Shown: one piece after another, positions 7,858-17,463 of the stretch
Numbering within the stretch: position 1 is the stretch's first letter
Layout of the letters: each line of letters starts with the position of its first letter
Assembly: GCA_947478535.1 (NCBI GenBank)
Contig: CANJXD010000004.1
Location: 1-33,849 of the forward strand
DNA length: 33,849 bases
Source of the DNA: Acetobacteraceae bacterium
GTDB lineage: Bacteria; Pseudomonadota; Alphaproteobacteria; Acetobacterales; Acetobacteraceae
Direction of reading: 5' to 3'
The notes under the pieces: model-generated
Databases searched by the model: none
Told to the model about the DNA's origin: nothing
The model's input: only the letters and a program-made list of their open reading frames with translations
Translations under genes and position numbers: made by a program

Positions 7858-8702
7858 TGGCCCTGGCAGCAACCGCCGCCACCCGCGCTGCCCTGCGGCC
7901 CTGGCTGCTGCTGCTGCCATTGCTGGTGTTCCTGGCGGCCTTCTTCCTGGTACCGCTGGCGCAAGTGCTGCTGCTGAGCGTGACGGAGCCGGAGCCGGGG
8001 TTCGGGCACTACACCGCGATCCTCGGCGATGGCTTCCTGCTGCGCGTGCTCGGCGGCACCTTCATGACGGCGGCGCTGGTCGCGGCCTGCACGCTGCTGC
8101 TGGGATTTCCGCTGGCCTATGCGATGGCGGAATCCGGGCCGCGCATCGCCGCGTTGATGCTGGTGATCGTGACGATGAGCTTCTGGACCAGCTTCCTCGT
8201 CCGCACCTATGCGTGGATGGTGCTGCTGGGCAACAAGGGGCCGATCGCCTGGCTGGTGGCGGCCCTGCTGGGCGGTGATCCGCCGCAGCTGCTGTTCACC
8301 CGCTTCAGTTCCACGCTGGCGATGGTGCATATCCTGATCCCCTACATGGTGCTGAGCCTCTATGCCGCCCTGCAACGGATTGACCCCGCCGTGGTGCGCT
8401 CCGCCGCCAGCCTCGGCGCCACGCCGCTCTCGGTGTTCCGGCATGTCACGCTGCCCCTCGCGGCCCCGGGCATCGTCAATGGGCTGACGCTCGTCTTCGT
8501 CATCTGCCTCGGCTTCTATGTGACGCCGGTGCTGATCGGCAGCCCGCGCGAACAGATGATTGCCGGCGTGATCGGCCATCAGATCGAGGAATTCCTCGCC
8601 TTCGGGGAGGCCTCGGCGCTGGCTGTCGTGCTGCTGGCGAGCACGGCGGTGGTGCTCGGATTGTACCACCGGAAATTCGGCCTCGATCGGCTGTGGGGCT
8701 GA
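7857..8702 (+). CDS. ABC transporter permease, PotB-like
   Basis: A 281-residue inner-membrane permease of the spermidine/putrescine type (binding-protein-dependent transport family). ATG 7857 is chosen because it overlaps the previous stop (TGATG) and is followed at once by the first membrane segment, LRPWLLLLPLLVFLAAFFLV. About six hydrophobic segments follow. The EAA loop that docks on the ATPase is seen as VRSAASLGATPLSVFRHVTLP (roughly residues 180-200). The gene is followed after four bases by the second permease, and the two should form the heterodimeric channel. The reading frame stays open far upstream of the start, but that part lies inside the binding-protein gene and is a shadow. 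Confidence 0.93.
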   Translation: MALAATAATRAALRPWLLLLPLLVFLAAFFLVPLAQVLLLSVTEPEPGFGHYTAILGDGFLLRVLGGTFMTAALVAACTLLLGFPLAYAMAESGPRIAALMLVIVTMSFWTSFLVRTYAWMVLLGNKGPIAWLVAALLGGDPPQLLFTRFSSTLAMVHILIPYMVLSLYAALQRIDPAVVRSAASLGATPLSVFRHVTLPLAAPGIVNGLTLVFVICLGFYVTPVLIGSPREQMIAGVIGHQIEEFLAFGEASALAVVLLASTAVVLGLYHRKFGLDRLWG

Positions 8703-8706
8703 AGGC

Positions 8707-9476
8707 ATGCGGCGGGGAATGATCTGGCTGGGCTGGCTGGTGGCGGCCTTTGTCGCCGCGCCGATCCTCGTCGTCGTGCCGATGTCCTTCAGCACCGCCG
8801 TCTCGCTCGAATTCCCACCGCCGGGCTGGGGGCTTCGCTACTACTACGCCTATTTCGCCGATCCGCGCTGGACGGGGCCGACGATCAACAGCCTGCTGGT
8901 CGCGAGTTGCGTCGCGGCGCTGACCATGGCGCTGGTCACGCCGGCGGCTTTCGCGCTGGTGCGCCACCGCTTCGGCGGCAAGGGGGTGGTGAACATGATG
9001 CTGATGCTGCCGATGGTGGTGCCGCATATCGTCATCGCCATCGGCTACTACGCCTTCCTGGCGGATATCGGCTTGGTGCAGACCTTCGCCGGCCTCGTGC
9101 TCGCGCATACCGCGCTCTCGGTCCCGGTCGCCTTCCTCGTCTTGACCGCGAGCCTGAAGGGCTTCGACCGCACGCTGGAACGCGCGGCGATGAGCCTGGG
9201 CGCACCGCCCTGGAAGGCGTTCCTGCATGTGACGATGCCGGTGCTCTGGCCCGGCTTCGCCGCCGCCGCGCTGTTCGCCTTCGTCGCCAGCTTCGATGAG
9301 ACGGTGGTGGCCATCTTCATCTCAGGCGCGGCGACGGAAACCCTGCCGCGCCGCATGTTCGACAGCATCCGCATGCAGGCGGACCCGGTGATCGCCGTGG
9401 CCTCCACCCTGCTGTTCGGCATCGTGCTGCTGCTGGCGTTGGGCGCCATGCTGCGCCGCCGTGCGGGAGGGGGACG

Positions 9477-9480
<4 letters not shown>
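8707..9480 (+). CDS. ABC transporter permease, PotC-like
   Basis: A 257-residue inner-membrane permease, partner of the preceding gene. It starts with a membrane segment (MIWLGWLVAAFVAAPILVVV) and contains the family phrase PMSFSTAVSLEFPPPGWGLRYY, typical of PotC/YdcV-type subunits. The EAA loop is ERAAMSLGAPPWKAFLHVTMP. Later hydrophobic segments include AALFAFVASFDETVVAIFIS, where FDE is usual for this subfamily. The stop overlaps the start of the ATPase gene by ATGA. Nothing looks broken. Assignment to the polyamine-type class is secure, but the substrate is not. Confidence 0.93.
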
Positions 9481-10535
<1,055 letters not shown>

Positions 10536-10555
10536 CAATGGGGAAGGAAACGACG

Positions 10556-12118
10556 ATGCGGTGGTCCCGTTGGGCGTGCCTGGGCTTGGCGCTGGCAGCA
10601 TTGCCCGCGCGGGGCGCCGATCTGAATGTCGCTTTGCAGACCGATGCGACGTCGATGGACCCGCATGTCGCGCCGACCTTCACGAGTTCCGCCCTTCACC
10701 AGCATGTCTTCGATACGCTGGTGGCGATGGACCCGAAGCTGAATGTGGTGCCGGACCTCGCGACGAGTTGGCGGGCGACCGGCGACACCACCTGGGAATT
10801 CACGCTCCGCCCCGGCGTGCGCTTTTCCGATGGCAAGCCGCTGACGGCGGAGGATGTGGCCTTCTCCCTCGCGCGGGTCAACCAGGTGCGGCACGGCGCC
10901 GGCACCTACGCGCCCTATGCCCGCGCCATCACCGGCGTCAGCGTGCTGGCGCCGGACCGGGTGGAATTGCGCACCGCGACGCCCTATCCGCAATTGCTGC
11001 TGGATGTCGCGCGGCTCCGCATCGTCTCCGCCACCGCGGCGGAAGGCGCGGGGGTTGCCGAGTTCAACCAGGGCCGCGCCGCGATCGGCACCGGGCCCTA
11101 CCGCCTCACGCGCTGGACGCCTGGGGAGAAGCTCGAGCTCACGCGCAACCCCGGCTACTGGGGCAACGCCGCGGCCTGGGACAGCGTGACCTTCCGCCCC
11201 ATCGCGAATGACGCGGCACGATTGGCAGCGCTGCTGTCCGGCACGGTGGACCTGATCGACAAGGTGCCGATGACGGATGTGGCGCGGCTGCGTGGGGATG
11301 CGCGCGTGACGCTGTTCGTCCATGACGGCAACCGCACCATGTTCCTGGTGCCCGATACGGCGCGCGAACAGACGCCCTTCGCCACCGATCGCGACGGCCG
11401 CGCCCTGGCGCAGAACCCGCTTCGGGATGGGCGGGTGCGGCGCGCCATCTCGCTCGCGATCAACCGCGCGGGGCTTGCGGAGCGCGCGATGGACGGGCTG
11501 GCGACGCCCGCCAACCAGGCGGCGCCGGAGGGGATGTTCGGCTGGGCGGGGCAGATCCCGCCCGCGGTCTTCGACCCCACCGCGGCGCGGCGGCTGCTGG
11601 CGGAGGCCGGCTTCCCCAATGGCTTCCGGCTGACCCTGCATTGTTCCAACGGCCGCTACGTGAATGACCGGCAGACCTGCCTGCAGGTGGCACAGATGCT
11701 GAGCCGTATCGGTATCGACACTCAGGCGGATGCCGAGCCCCAGGCCGTGTTCTTCACGCGCATGACGCGCTTCGACGCGACGCTGCTGCTGAATGGCTGG
11801 GGCAGCTATGGCGACAACCTGGTTGTGCTGCGCCAGGCGCTGCATTCCGTCGATGAAAGCCGCGGCTATGGCGGCTTCAACCGCGGCCGCTACGCGAATG
11901 CCGAGGTGGACCGCCTGATCGAGACAGCGGCGCAGACCATCGACGACGGCGCGCGTGGGCGGATGCAGCAGCAGGCGATGACGACGGCGATGGAGGATCT
12001 TGGCGTCATCCCGCTCTACACCGCGGCCTGGATCTGGGCGACGCGGCCAGGCTTCAGCTTCACGCCCGGCTTCGACGAGGGAACGCTCGCGGTTCGGGCG
12101 GCGCCGGCCGCGCGATAG
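10556..12118 (+). CDS. ABC transporter substrate-binding protein, SBP_bac_5 family, at the end of the polyamine-type operon
   Basis: A 520-residue periplasmic binding protein. The start at 10556 follows GGAAGGAAACGACG and gives a normal signal peptide (MRWSRWACLGLALAALPARG-AD). An earlier GTG at 10532 is in frame but would place extra residues before the signal. Landmarks are SMDPHVAPTF, GVRFSDGKPLTAEDVAFSLARV, DGRVRRAISLAINRAGL and HCSNGRYVNDRQTC. It resembles the SBP at 1813-3372 (shared VFFTR, RGYGGFNRGRY region). The oddity is its place: SBP_bac_5 proteins normally serve DppBC-type permeases, yet this one closes an operon whose permeases are PotBC-type. It may serve a distant permease such as the one at 22900-26562. 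Confidence 0.93.
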   Translation: MRWSRWACLGLALAALPARGADLNVALQTDATSMDPHVAPTFTSSALHQHVFDTLVAMDPKLNVVPDLATSWRATGDTTWEFTLRPGVRFSDGKPLTAEDVAFSLARVNQVRHGAGTYAPYARAITGVSVLAPDRVELRTATPYPQLLLDVARLRIVSATAAEGAGVAEFNQGRAAIGTGPYRLTRWTPGEKLELTRNPGYWGNAAAWDSVTFRPIANDAARLAALLSGTVDLIDKVPMTDVARLRGDARVTLFVHDGNRTMFLVPDTAREQTPFATDRDGRALAQNPLRDGRVRRAISLAINRAGLAERAMDGLATPANQAAPEGMFGWAGQIPPAVFDPTAARRLLAEAGFPNGFRLTLHCSNGRYVNDRQTCLQVAQMLSRIGIDTQADAEPQAVFFTRMTRFDATLLLNGWGSYGDNLVVLRQALHSVDESRGYGGFNRGRYANAEVDRLIETAAQTIDDGARGRMQQQAMTTAMEDLGVIPLYTAAWIWATRPGFSFTPGFDEGTLAVRAAPAAR

Positions 12119-12152
12119 CGGAATGGCAAGACGGCGATGCCACCTGGCGCGT

Positions 12153-12195
12153 GCGATCATCGCGCGTTGACAGCGGGCGGCGCCGGGTTTCTGAT
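12153..12195 (+). promoter_or_regulatory. Candidate sigma-70 promoter with adjacent dyad, upstream of the M19-like gene
   Basis: TTGACA (12167-12172, a perfect -35) is followed after 17 bases by TCTGAT (12190-12195, four of six -10 matches), about 55 bases before the ATG at 12251. Just upstream, GCGAT-C-ATCGC (12153-12163) forms an 11-base dyad that could be an operator. This is the largest gap between plus-strand genes in the first half of the window (12119-12250), which supports a new transcription unit starting here. Confidence 0.45.
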
Positions 12196-12250
12196 TTCAC
12201 CCGAGGGGAGCGCGCGGCACCGGGTGCCGACGCGCCGGAGGACGCCATCC

Positions 12251-13219
12251 ATGCTCATTGACGGGCTGCAATGCGGCCATTTCGACCGTCATGCCTTCGA
12301 GGCGCTACGCCTTGGCCAGGTCGGCGCCGTAACGGTGACCTGCGGCTTCTGGGAGGATGTGACGGAATCGCTGGATTCCATCGGCCGCTGGCGCGATCTC
12401 TGCCGCGAGAACGGCGACCTTGTCGAGATCGCGTATAGCGCCGCGGATATCGAGCGCATCGCAGCGGCCGGCAAGCTTGCCATCGTGCTCGGCTTCCAGA
12501 ACACGGAGCTGTTCGGCGGCCGCATCCGGCTCGTGGAACTGTATGCCGAACTCGGCGTGCGCTGCGTGCAGCTGACCTACAACAACCAGAATTCCTACGC
12601 CGGCAGCTGCTACGAGGCCGAGGATAGCGGCCTTGCCCGGTTCGGGCGGGAGCTGATTCTCGAGATGAACCGCAGCGGCATCCTCGTCGACCTCAGCCAT
12701 GTTGGAAATCGCAGCACGCTGGATGCGGTGAAGTTCTCCAAGAAGCCTGTCGCGATCACCCATGCGAATGCGGACAGCCTGTTCCCGCACAAGCGGAACA
12801 AGACCGATGATGTGATCGCGGCCCTGCGGGACAATGGCGGCGTGATCGGCTGCGCGACCTATCGCAACATCACCGGCGACCACTACTGCGCCACCATCGA
12901 GAACTGGTGCACCATGGTGAAGCGCACGGTGGACATCGCCGGCATCGACCATGTCGCCGTCGGCACCGATCGCAGCCACAACTTCACGAAGCCGGACTAC
13001 GACTGGATGCGCAAGGGCCGCTGGACACGGGGCGAGGACTACGGCGCCGCCTCCGCCGCCAAGCCCGGCAAGGCGGCACCGCCGGATTGGTTCCCGGAGG
13101 TGAAGGATATCGGCAAGATCGAACCCGGGCTCACGGCCGTGGGCTTCACGCCGGCCGAGGTCGCGAAGATCACCCATGGCAATTGGCTGCGGGTCTATGG
13201 CGAGGTGTTCCGCGGGTGA
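12251..13219 (+). CDS. Peptidase M19 (membrane dipeptidase)-like metal-dependent hydrolase, atypical
   Basis: A 322-residue protein of the renal-dipeptidase fold, a TIM barrel with a two-metal site that normally cleaves dipeptides or beta-lactams. ATG 12251 follows a GGAGGA site. Conserved M19 landmarks are LTYNNQN (about 98-104), RSGILVDLSHVG (about 140-150), AITHANA (about 165-171) and DHVAVGTD (about 233-240), so the two later His ligands and the Asp are present. The usual HxD at the end of the first strand (IDGHND) reads IDGLQC here, so Leu6 and Cys8 replace the metal ligands; a nearby HFD (10-12) might take over. The usual bridging-Glu region reads LGFQNTEL. No signal peptide. The stop overlaps the ATPase start (GTGA), tying it to the SsuBCA-type importer. 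Activity is uncertain. Confidence 0.88.
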   Translation: MLIDGLQCGHFDRHAFEALRLGQVGAVTVTCGFWEDVTESLDSIGRWRDLCRENGDLVEIAYSAADIERIAAAGKLAIVLGFQNTELFGGRIRLVELYAELGVRCVQLTYNNQNSYAGSCYEAEDSGLARFGRELILEMNRSGILVDLSHVGNRSTLDAVKFSKKPVAITHANADSLFPHKRNKTDDVIAALRDNGGVIGCATYRNITGDHYCATIENWCTMVKRTVDIAGIDHVAVGTDRSHNFTKPDYDWMRKGRWTRGEDYGAASAAKPGKAAPPDWFPEVKDIGKIEPGLTAVGFTPAEVAKITHGNWLRVYGEVFRG

Positions 13220-13986
13220 GCGACATCCGGCTCGATCGCGTGACGCGCCGCTACCGCTCCGCGCGGGGCGTCGTGCACGCGCTGGGGCCGGTCTCTCTCG
13301 AATTGGAGGCGGGCAAGACCACCGCCATCGTCGGCCCCAGCGGCTGCGGCAAATCGACGCTGCTGCGTCTTGTCGCGGGTCTCGATGCGCCGAGCGAGGG
13401 GCAGATTCTCGTGCGTGGAAAGCCGGCGACCGGTGGCATGCCCGGTGTCGGCATCGTCTTCCAGCGCGACCTGCTGCTGGATTGGCGCAATGTGCTGGAC
13501 AACGTGCTGCTGCCCGCGGAGATGCAGGGCATGGACCGTGCGAAGGCCGTGGCGCGGGCGTGCGAATTGCTCGCCGAACTCGGTGTGGCGGATTTCGCGG
13601 ATCGCAACCCTTGGGAGCTTTCGGGGGGCATGCGCCAGCGCGTGGCGATCGCCCGCGCGCTGCTGACGGACCCCTGGCTGCTGCTGCTCGATGAGCCCTT
13701 CAGCGCGCTGGATGCGCTGACGCGGGACCAGATGGGCGTGCTGCTGCAAAGCGTGCAGGAACTGACCAACACCACCGCCCTGCTCATCACCCATTCCATC
13801 CCGGAAGCAGTGTTTCTTTCCGACCGCGTGCTGGTGATGTCGGCGCGGCCGGGCGTGATCTTGGATGATATCGAGGTCTCCCTGCCCCGCCCGCGCAGGC
13901 TCTCGATGCGGGAGGAACCGGATTTCACCGCCATCGTCCGGCGCATCCGCACGCAATTCGAACGCAGCGGGGTGCTGCAGGCATGA
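13216..13986 (+). CDS. ABC transporter ATP-binding protein, SsuB/TauB-type
   Basis: A 256-residue ATPase of the nitrate/sulfonate/taurine importer class. GTG 13216 is chosen because it overlaps the upstream stop (GTGA) and yields the usual start MSDIRLDRVTRRYRS. Motifs are Walker A GPSGCGKS (40-47), Q-loop VFQRDLLLDWRNVLDNV (from 81; the LLxW phrase is typical of SsuB/TauB), signature LSGGM (135-139), Walker B LLLLDE (155-160) and switch His in LLITHSIPEAVFLSDRV. An in-frame open stretch continues upstream to 12907 but lies inside the M19-like gene. The stop overlaps the permease start (ATGA). It is complete and apparently functional. Confidence 0.94.
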   Translation: MSDIRLDRVTRRYRSARGVVHALGPVSLELEAGKTTAIVGPSGCGKSTLLRLVAGLDAPSEGQILVRGKPATGGMPGVGIVFQRDLLLDWRNVLDNVLLPAEMQGMDRAKAVARACELLAELGVADFADRNPWELSGGMRQRVAIARALLTDPWLLLLDEPFSALDALTRDQMGVLLQSVQELTNTTALLITHSIPEAVFLSDRVLVMSARPGVILDDIEVSLPRPRRLSMREEPDFTAIVRRIRTQFERSGVLQA

Positions 13987-14807
13987 GCGACCTCGATTCC
14001 GTCTCCCAGGACGACCAATCCCCTTCGAAGCGCCTGCGCACCGCGGGGATGGGCCTGCTGCTGCCGACGTTGAGCGGCATCGGCGGGCTGGCCTTGTGGG
14101 AGTTCGCGGTGTGGTTCTTCGAACTGCCGTCCTACCTGCTGCCGGCGCCGAGCGAGATCGCCGTCGTCATGGTCGACAAGGCGCATCTGCTGACGGTGCA
14201 GTTGCAATACACGGCACAGGCCGCGGTGGTGGGCTTCGCCATCGCGCTTGCCTTCTCGCTCGGCCTGGGCGCGCTGATCGCGGCCTCACCGGCGGTGGAG
14301 CGCATTCTCTATGTTTGGCTGGTGGTGTTCCACGCCATCCCGAAGGTCGTCGTCGCGCCGCTGCTGCTGGTATGGATCGGCTTCGGGATGAAAAGCAGCA
14401 TCATCTTCGTCATCGTCTTCACTTTCTTCCCGATGCTGGTGAACACCGTGACGGGGCTGCGATCCGCCGACCCTGACCTGCTGCTGCTGTCGCGCTCCAT
14501 GGGCGGGTCCTACTGGCAGACACTGCTGAAGATACGCATCCCCTCCGCGCTGCCGGCCATCATGTCCGGCGTGAAAATCTCCATCACCCTTGCGCCTGTG
14601 GGCGCGGTGATCGGCGAATTCGTCGCCTCGAACCAGGGGCTCGGCCACATGCTGATCCAGTCCGTCGGCAGCCTGGAAGTGCCGACAGCCTTCGCCGCGG
14701 TGACGGTGGTTTCCGTCTTCGGCATCGCCGTCTGGTACCTGGCGGAAGGCGTGGAACGCGCCGCGATTCCCTGGCATGCGAGCCAGCGCGGCAGAACAGT
14801 GGATTAG
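13983..14807 (+). CDS. ABC transporter permease, SsuC/TauC-type
   Basis: A 274-residue inner-membrane permease, partner of the preceding ATPase. After a polar N terminus of about 25 residues come about six hydrophobic segments. Family phrases are LWEFAVWFFELPSYLLPAPSEI, the sequence normally found before the second membrane segment, and the EAA loop LLLLSRSMGGSYWQTLLKIRIPSALP. The segment GAVIGEFVASNQGLGHMLIQS is also typical of the class. It starts inside the ATPase stop (ATGA), and the binding-protein gene follows 29 bases after its stop. The gene order ATPase, permease, binding protein is a common one for this transporter class. Confidence 0.94.
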   Translation: MSDLDSVSQDDQSPSKRLRTAGMGLLLPTLSGIGGLALWEFAVWFFELPSYLLPAPSEIAVVMVDKAHLLTVQLQYTAQAAVVGFAIALAFSLGLGALIAASPAVERILYVWLVVFHAIPKVVVAPLLLVWIGFGMKSSIIFVIVFTFFPMLVNTVTGLRSADPDLLLLSRSMGGSYWQTLLKIRIPSALPAIMSGVKISITLAPVGAVIGEFVASNQGLGHMLIQSVGSLEVPTAFAAVTVVSVFGIAVWYLAEGVERAAIPWHASQRGRTVD

Positions 14808-14836
14808 CTTGGCGGCAGCAGGGAAGGAGCAACGGA

Positions 14837-15823
14837 ATGGCCAAAGGCATGATGCGGAGAGGGATCGCGGTGGCGCTGGGCGCCGCGGCGATCGTGATGG
14901 CACCCGTCGCGGCAAGCGCGCAGGAACGCGTGCGCATGCTGCTGGACTGGGGCTGGCTGCCTTACCATTCCGCCTTCTTCCTCGCCCAGGAACGCGGCTA
15001 TTTCCGTGAAGCCGGCATCGACCTGCAGGTCGAACAGGGGCGCGGGTCCAATACCACCGCCATCCTTGTGGGCCAGCGCGGCTTCGATATCGGCCACCTC
15101 AACGTCACCAATGCTGCCGCCGCCATGGCGAAGGGCGTGCCGCTGCGCGTCGTCGCGGTCTATCAGCACCGCACCTCCGCCTCCTTCGTCGGCATTCGCG
15201 GCCGCGTCAGGCTGGAAGGGCCGCGTTCCCTGGAAGGGCTGCGGATCGGCAGCACGCCGGGTGGCTCGGATGGGCTTGGGCTTTCCATCTTCCGGCGGTC
15301 CAACAACATCGCGGAGCGCGCGCTGAACGTCATCTCGCTCGATGCCACGGCGAAGACGGCGGCGCTGCTGACCGGCCAGGTCGATGTCGTCTCCGGTGAC
15401 AGCCACGCCTACCAGGCCATCGTCCGCGGCGCGGGGCATGAGGCGGAGGTGATGGAACTCGCGAGCTTCGGCGTGCCGCTGCTCGGCTTCGGCTTCGCGG
15501 TGAACGAGACCTTCGCGCGGGAGAAGCCGAATGCCATCCGCGCAACGCTCGCCGCCGCGCGCCGCGGCTTCGCCGACATGGCCGCGGACCCGGAAGGCGC
15601 CTGTACGCTGATCCGCTCCCGCGTGCAGATCGCCGGCGGCCCGGCGCAGTGCCTGGACTACGTGACCGGGTTGATCCGCCTGTCCACGCCACCCACCGAT
15701 CCCAGCTGGGGCCGTTCGACGCCGGAGGAATGGGAAGCGCTGATTTCCACCCTGCGCGGCGTGGGCGAAATCCAGGGCAATCGCGCGTCATCGACCTACT
15801 TCACCAACGAATTCCTGCCCTGA
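14837..15823 (+). CDS. ABC transporter substrate-binding protein, SsuA/THI5-NMT1-like
   Basis: A 328-residue periplasmic binding protein of the NMT1/THI5-like group, which includes binders of sulfonates, pyrimidine thiamine precursors and aromatic acids. A GGAAGGAG site precedes ATG 14837. The signal peptide runs to about residue 28 (VAASA-QE). The mature N terminus VRMLLDWGWLPYHSAFFLAQERGYFREAGIDL is the hallmark of the family, followed by ILVGQRGFDIGHLNVTNAAAAMAKGVPLRVV. The gene closes the importer set begun at 13216 and is followed by the FAD enzyme gene, whose ribosome binding site overlaps its stop codon region. Ligand unknown. A thiamine-precursor role is not supported by any thiamine gene nearby. 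Confidence 0.92.
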   Translation: MAKGMMRRGIAVALGAAAIVMAPVAASAQERVRMLLDWGWLPYHSAFFLAQERGYFREAGIDLQVEQGRGSNTTAILVGQRGFDIGHLNVTNAAAAMAKGVPLRVVAVYQHRTSASFVGIRGRVRLEGPRSLEGLRIGSTPGGSDGLGLSIFRRSNNIAERALNVISLDATAKTAALLTGQVDVVSGDSHAYQAIVRGAGHEAEVMELASFGVPLLGFGFAVNETFAREKPNAIRATLAAARRGFADMAADPEGACTLIRSRVQIAGGPAQCLDYVTGLIRLSTPPTDPSWGRSTPEEWEALISTLRGVGEIQGNRASSTYFTNEFLP

Positions 15824-15834
15824 GGAGAACGGCG

Positions 15835-17451
15835 GTGGCCGCCAACCGCTTCGACGCCATCATCATCGGCGGCGGCCATAGCGGATTGGTGGCCGCGGGG
15901 TATCTGGCTGGTGCCGGGCTTTCCGTTGCCGTGCTGGAACGCAGCGCGCGCATGGGCGGGCCGGTGGCGACGGTGGAGTTCATGCCGGGCTACCGCACCA
16001 CCATCGCGAATTCGCCGGGCTCGCTGGAGCCGAAGATCGTCGCCGATCTCGAACTCGAACGCTTCGGGCTGCGCTTCACCCCCCTGAACCCCACGCTCGT
16101 GCACCCGCTGGCGGATGGATCGATGTTCGTGGGCTGGCGGGAACGCGAACGTACCGCGGCGCAGATCGAGGCCTACGCGCCGGGCGAATCCGCGCGCTAC
16201 GACGCCTTCTTCGCCTATCTCGAAGCTTTCGCGCAGAAGCTCGGCATCTCCGTCTTCGGCCCGCCGCCGACGCTGCAGGAGCTGACGCGCAACCTGACGA
16301 GCCTGGAGGATCAGGAAGCCTTCTCCCGCATCTTCTTCGGCAGCGTGCGGGACCTGTTCGACGAATTCGAGTTATCCTGGCAGACGCGGGCGCTGATCGC
16401 GCCGATGGCCGTCGTCGGCGGGAACTTCACACCCTCCACGCCCGGCACGCCGGTGAACCTGCTGGCGCGGCCGCTTTCCCTCGCCTCGCTCCGCGGCACG
16501 GATGGCTATGACCCGCGGCGGATGCCCTTGCGCGGGTCCACCGGCATGCCGGTCGGCGGCATGGGGGCCATCATCGACAGCATGGTGGCCAGCGCCGCAG
16601 CGCGGGGCGTGACGCTGCGCACGCGGATCGCGGTGGACCGCATCCAGACATGCGACGGCGTCGCGTCCGGCGTGGTGACGCGGGATGGCGAGGAATTCCA
16701 CGCGCCCATCGTCATCGCCGCCTGCAACCCGCGCGTGACGGTCTGCGAGTTGATGCGGGATGAGCCGGACTGGGCGGACCACCGCGCGCGGATGGGCCGG
16801 CGGCGGATGCTCGGCAAGGCCTTCAAGGTGGTGGTCGGGCTGGACGGGCCGCCGCAATGGCGGGATGTGCCGGACGGCGCGGACCCGATGGCGCTCGCCG
16901 CCGCGCAGTTCCGCATCGCGCCCTCGCTGGAATATCTTGAGGACAGCCATGCCGAGATGGTGCAGGGCCGCATCCCGGAGAAGCCCGTGGTCTGGGGCCT
17001 CTGCCCGAGCCTGAGCAGCGCGGGGCTGGCCCCGCCCGGCAAGCATCTGCTGAGCCTGAATGTCGGCACCGCGCCCTATGCGCTGCGCGAAGGCAGTTGG
17101 GCGACGGAACGGGACGCGCTGGCGAAGCGCGTGCTCGACAGCGTCGCGCAGTACATGCCGACGCTGCCGGGTCTCATCAATGGCTGGCGCTGCATTGATC
17201 CCGAGGAATTCGAGCGGGAGTTCGGCCTCATCGAGGCGAATATGACGCATGGCGACCTCGCGCCCTGGAACCAGTTCTGGATGCGGCCGCTGCCGGGGCT
17301 GCATGCCTATCGCACGCCGATGCCAGGGCTTTATCTCAGCGGCAACGGCACCTGGCCGGGCAACTTCATTTCCGGCCTATCGGGCCACAATGCGGCGCAG
17401 ACAGTGCTGGCGGATCTGCGCGCGCGATCCCCACTTTCGCCCGCCGCCTGA
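15835..17451 (+). CDS. FAD-dependent oxidoreductase, phytoene desaturase/PYROXD2-like
   Basis: A 538-residue flavoenzyme. GTG 15835 is preceded by GAGGAG at 7-base spacing and puts the dinucleotide fold at the N terminus: FDAIIIGGGHSGLVAAGYL with GGGHSG at 12-17 and the ribose-binding Glu35 in VLER. The middle contains PVGGMGAIIDSMVASAAARGVTLRT, the typical second FAD-contact region. The C terminus reads GLYLSGNGTWPGNFISGLSGHNAA, where most relatives have a G-T-H-P-G-G sequence; the His-to-Trp change may alter the active site. Carotenoid synthesis is unlikely because no other carotenoid gene is present. Its place between an importer and an amidohydrolase suggests oxidation of an imported small molecule. 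The longer open frame from 15649 overlaps the binding-protein gene and is rejected. Confidence 0.9.
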   Translation: MAANRFDAIIIGGGHSGLVAAGYLAGAGLSVAVLERSARMGGPVATVEFMPGYRTTIANSPGSLEPKIVADLELERFGLRFTPLNPTLVHPLADGSMFVGWRERERTAAQIEAYAPGESARYDAFFAYLEAFAQKLGISVFGPPPTLQELTRNLTSLEDQEAFSRIFFGSVRDLFDEFELSWQTRALIAPMAVVGGNFTPSTPGTPVNLLARPLSLASLRGTDGYDPRRMPLRGSTGMPVGGMGAIIDSMVASAAARGVTLRTRIAVDRIQTCDGVASGVVTRDGEEFHAPIVIAACNPRVTVCELMRDEPDWADHRARMGRRRMLGKAFKVVVGLDGPPQWRDVPDGADPMALAAAQFRIAPSLEYLEDSHAEMVQGRIPEKPVVWGLCPSLSSAGLAPPGKHLLSLNVGTAPYALREGSWATERDALAKRVLDSVAQYMPTLPGLINGWRCIDPEEFEREFGLIEANMTHGDLAPWNQFWMRPLPGLHAYRTPMPGLYLSGNGTWPGNFISGLSGHNAAQTVLADLRARSPLSPAA

Positions 17452-17463
17452 GGAGACGCCGCG

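Noticed and set aside
14837..15823. Thiamine-precursor (ThiY) binding protein
   Set aside because: The NMT1/THI5-type N terminus is shared by many sulfonate and aromatic-acid binders, and no thiamine gene or TPP riboswitch-like sequence is seen.
15835..17451. Carotenoid desaturase (crtI)
   Set aside because: Only superfamily-level similarity; no crtB, crtE or other carotenoid gene nearby and an altered C-terminal motif.
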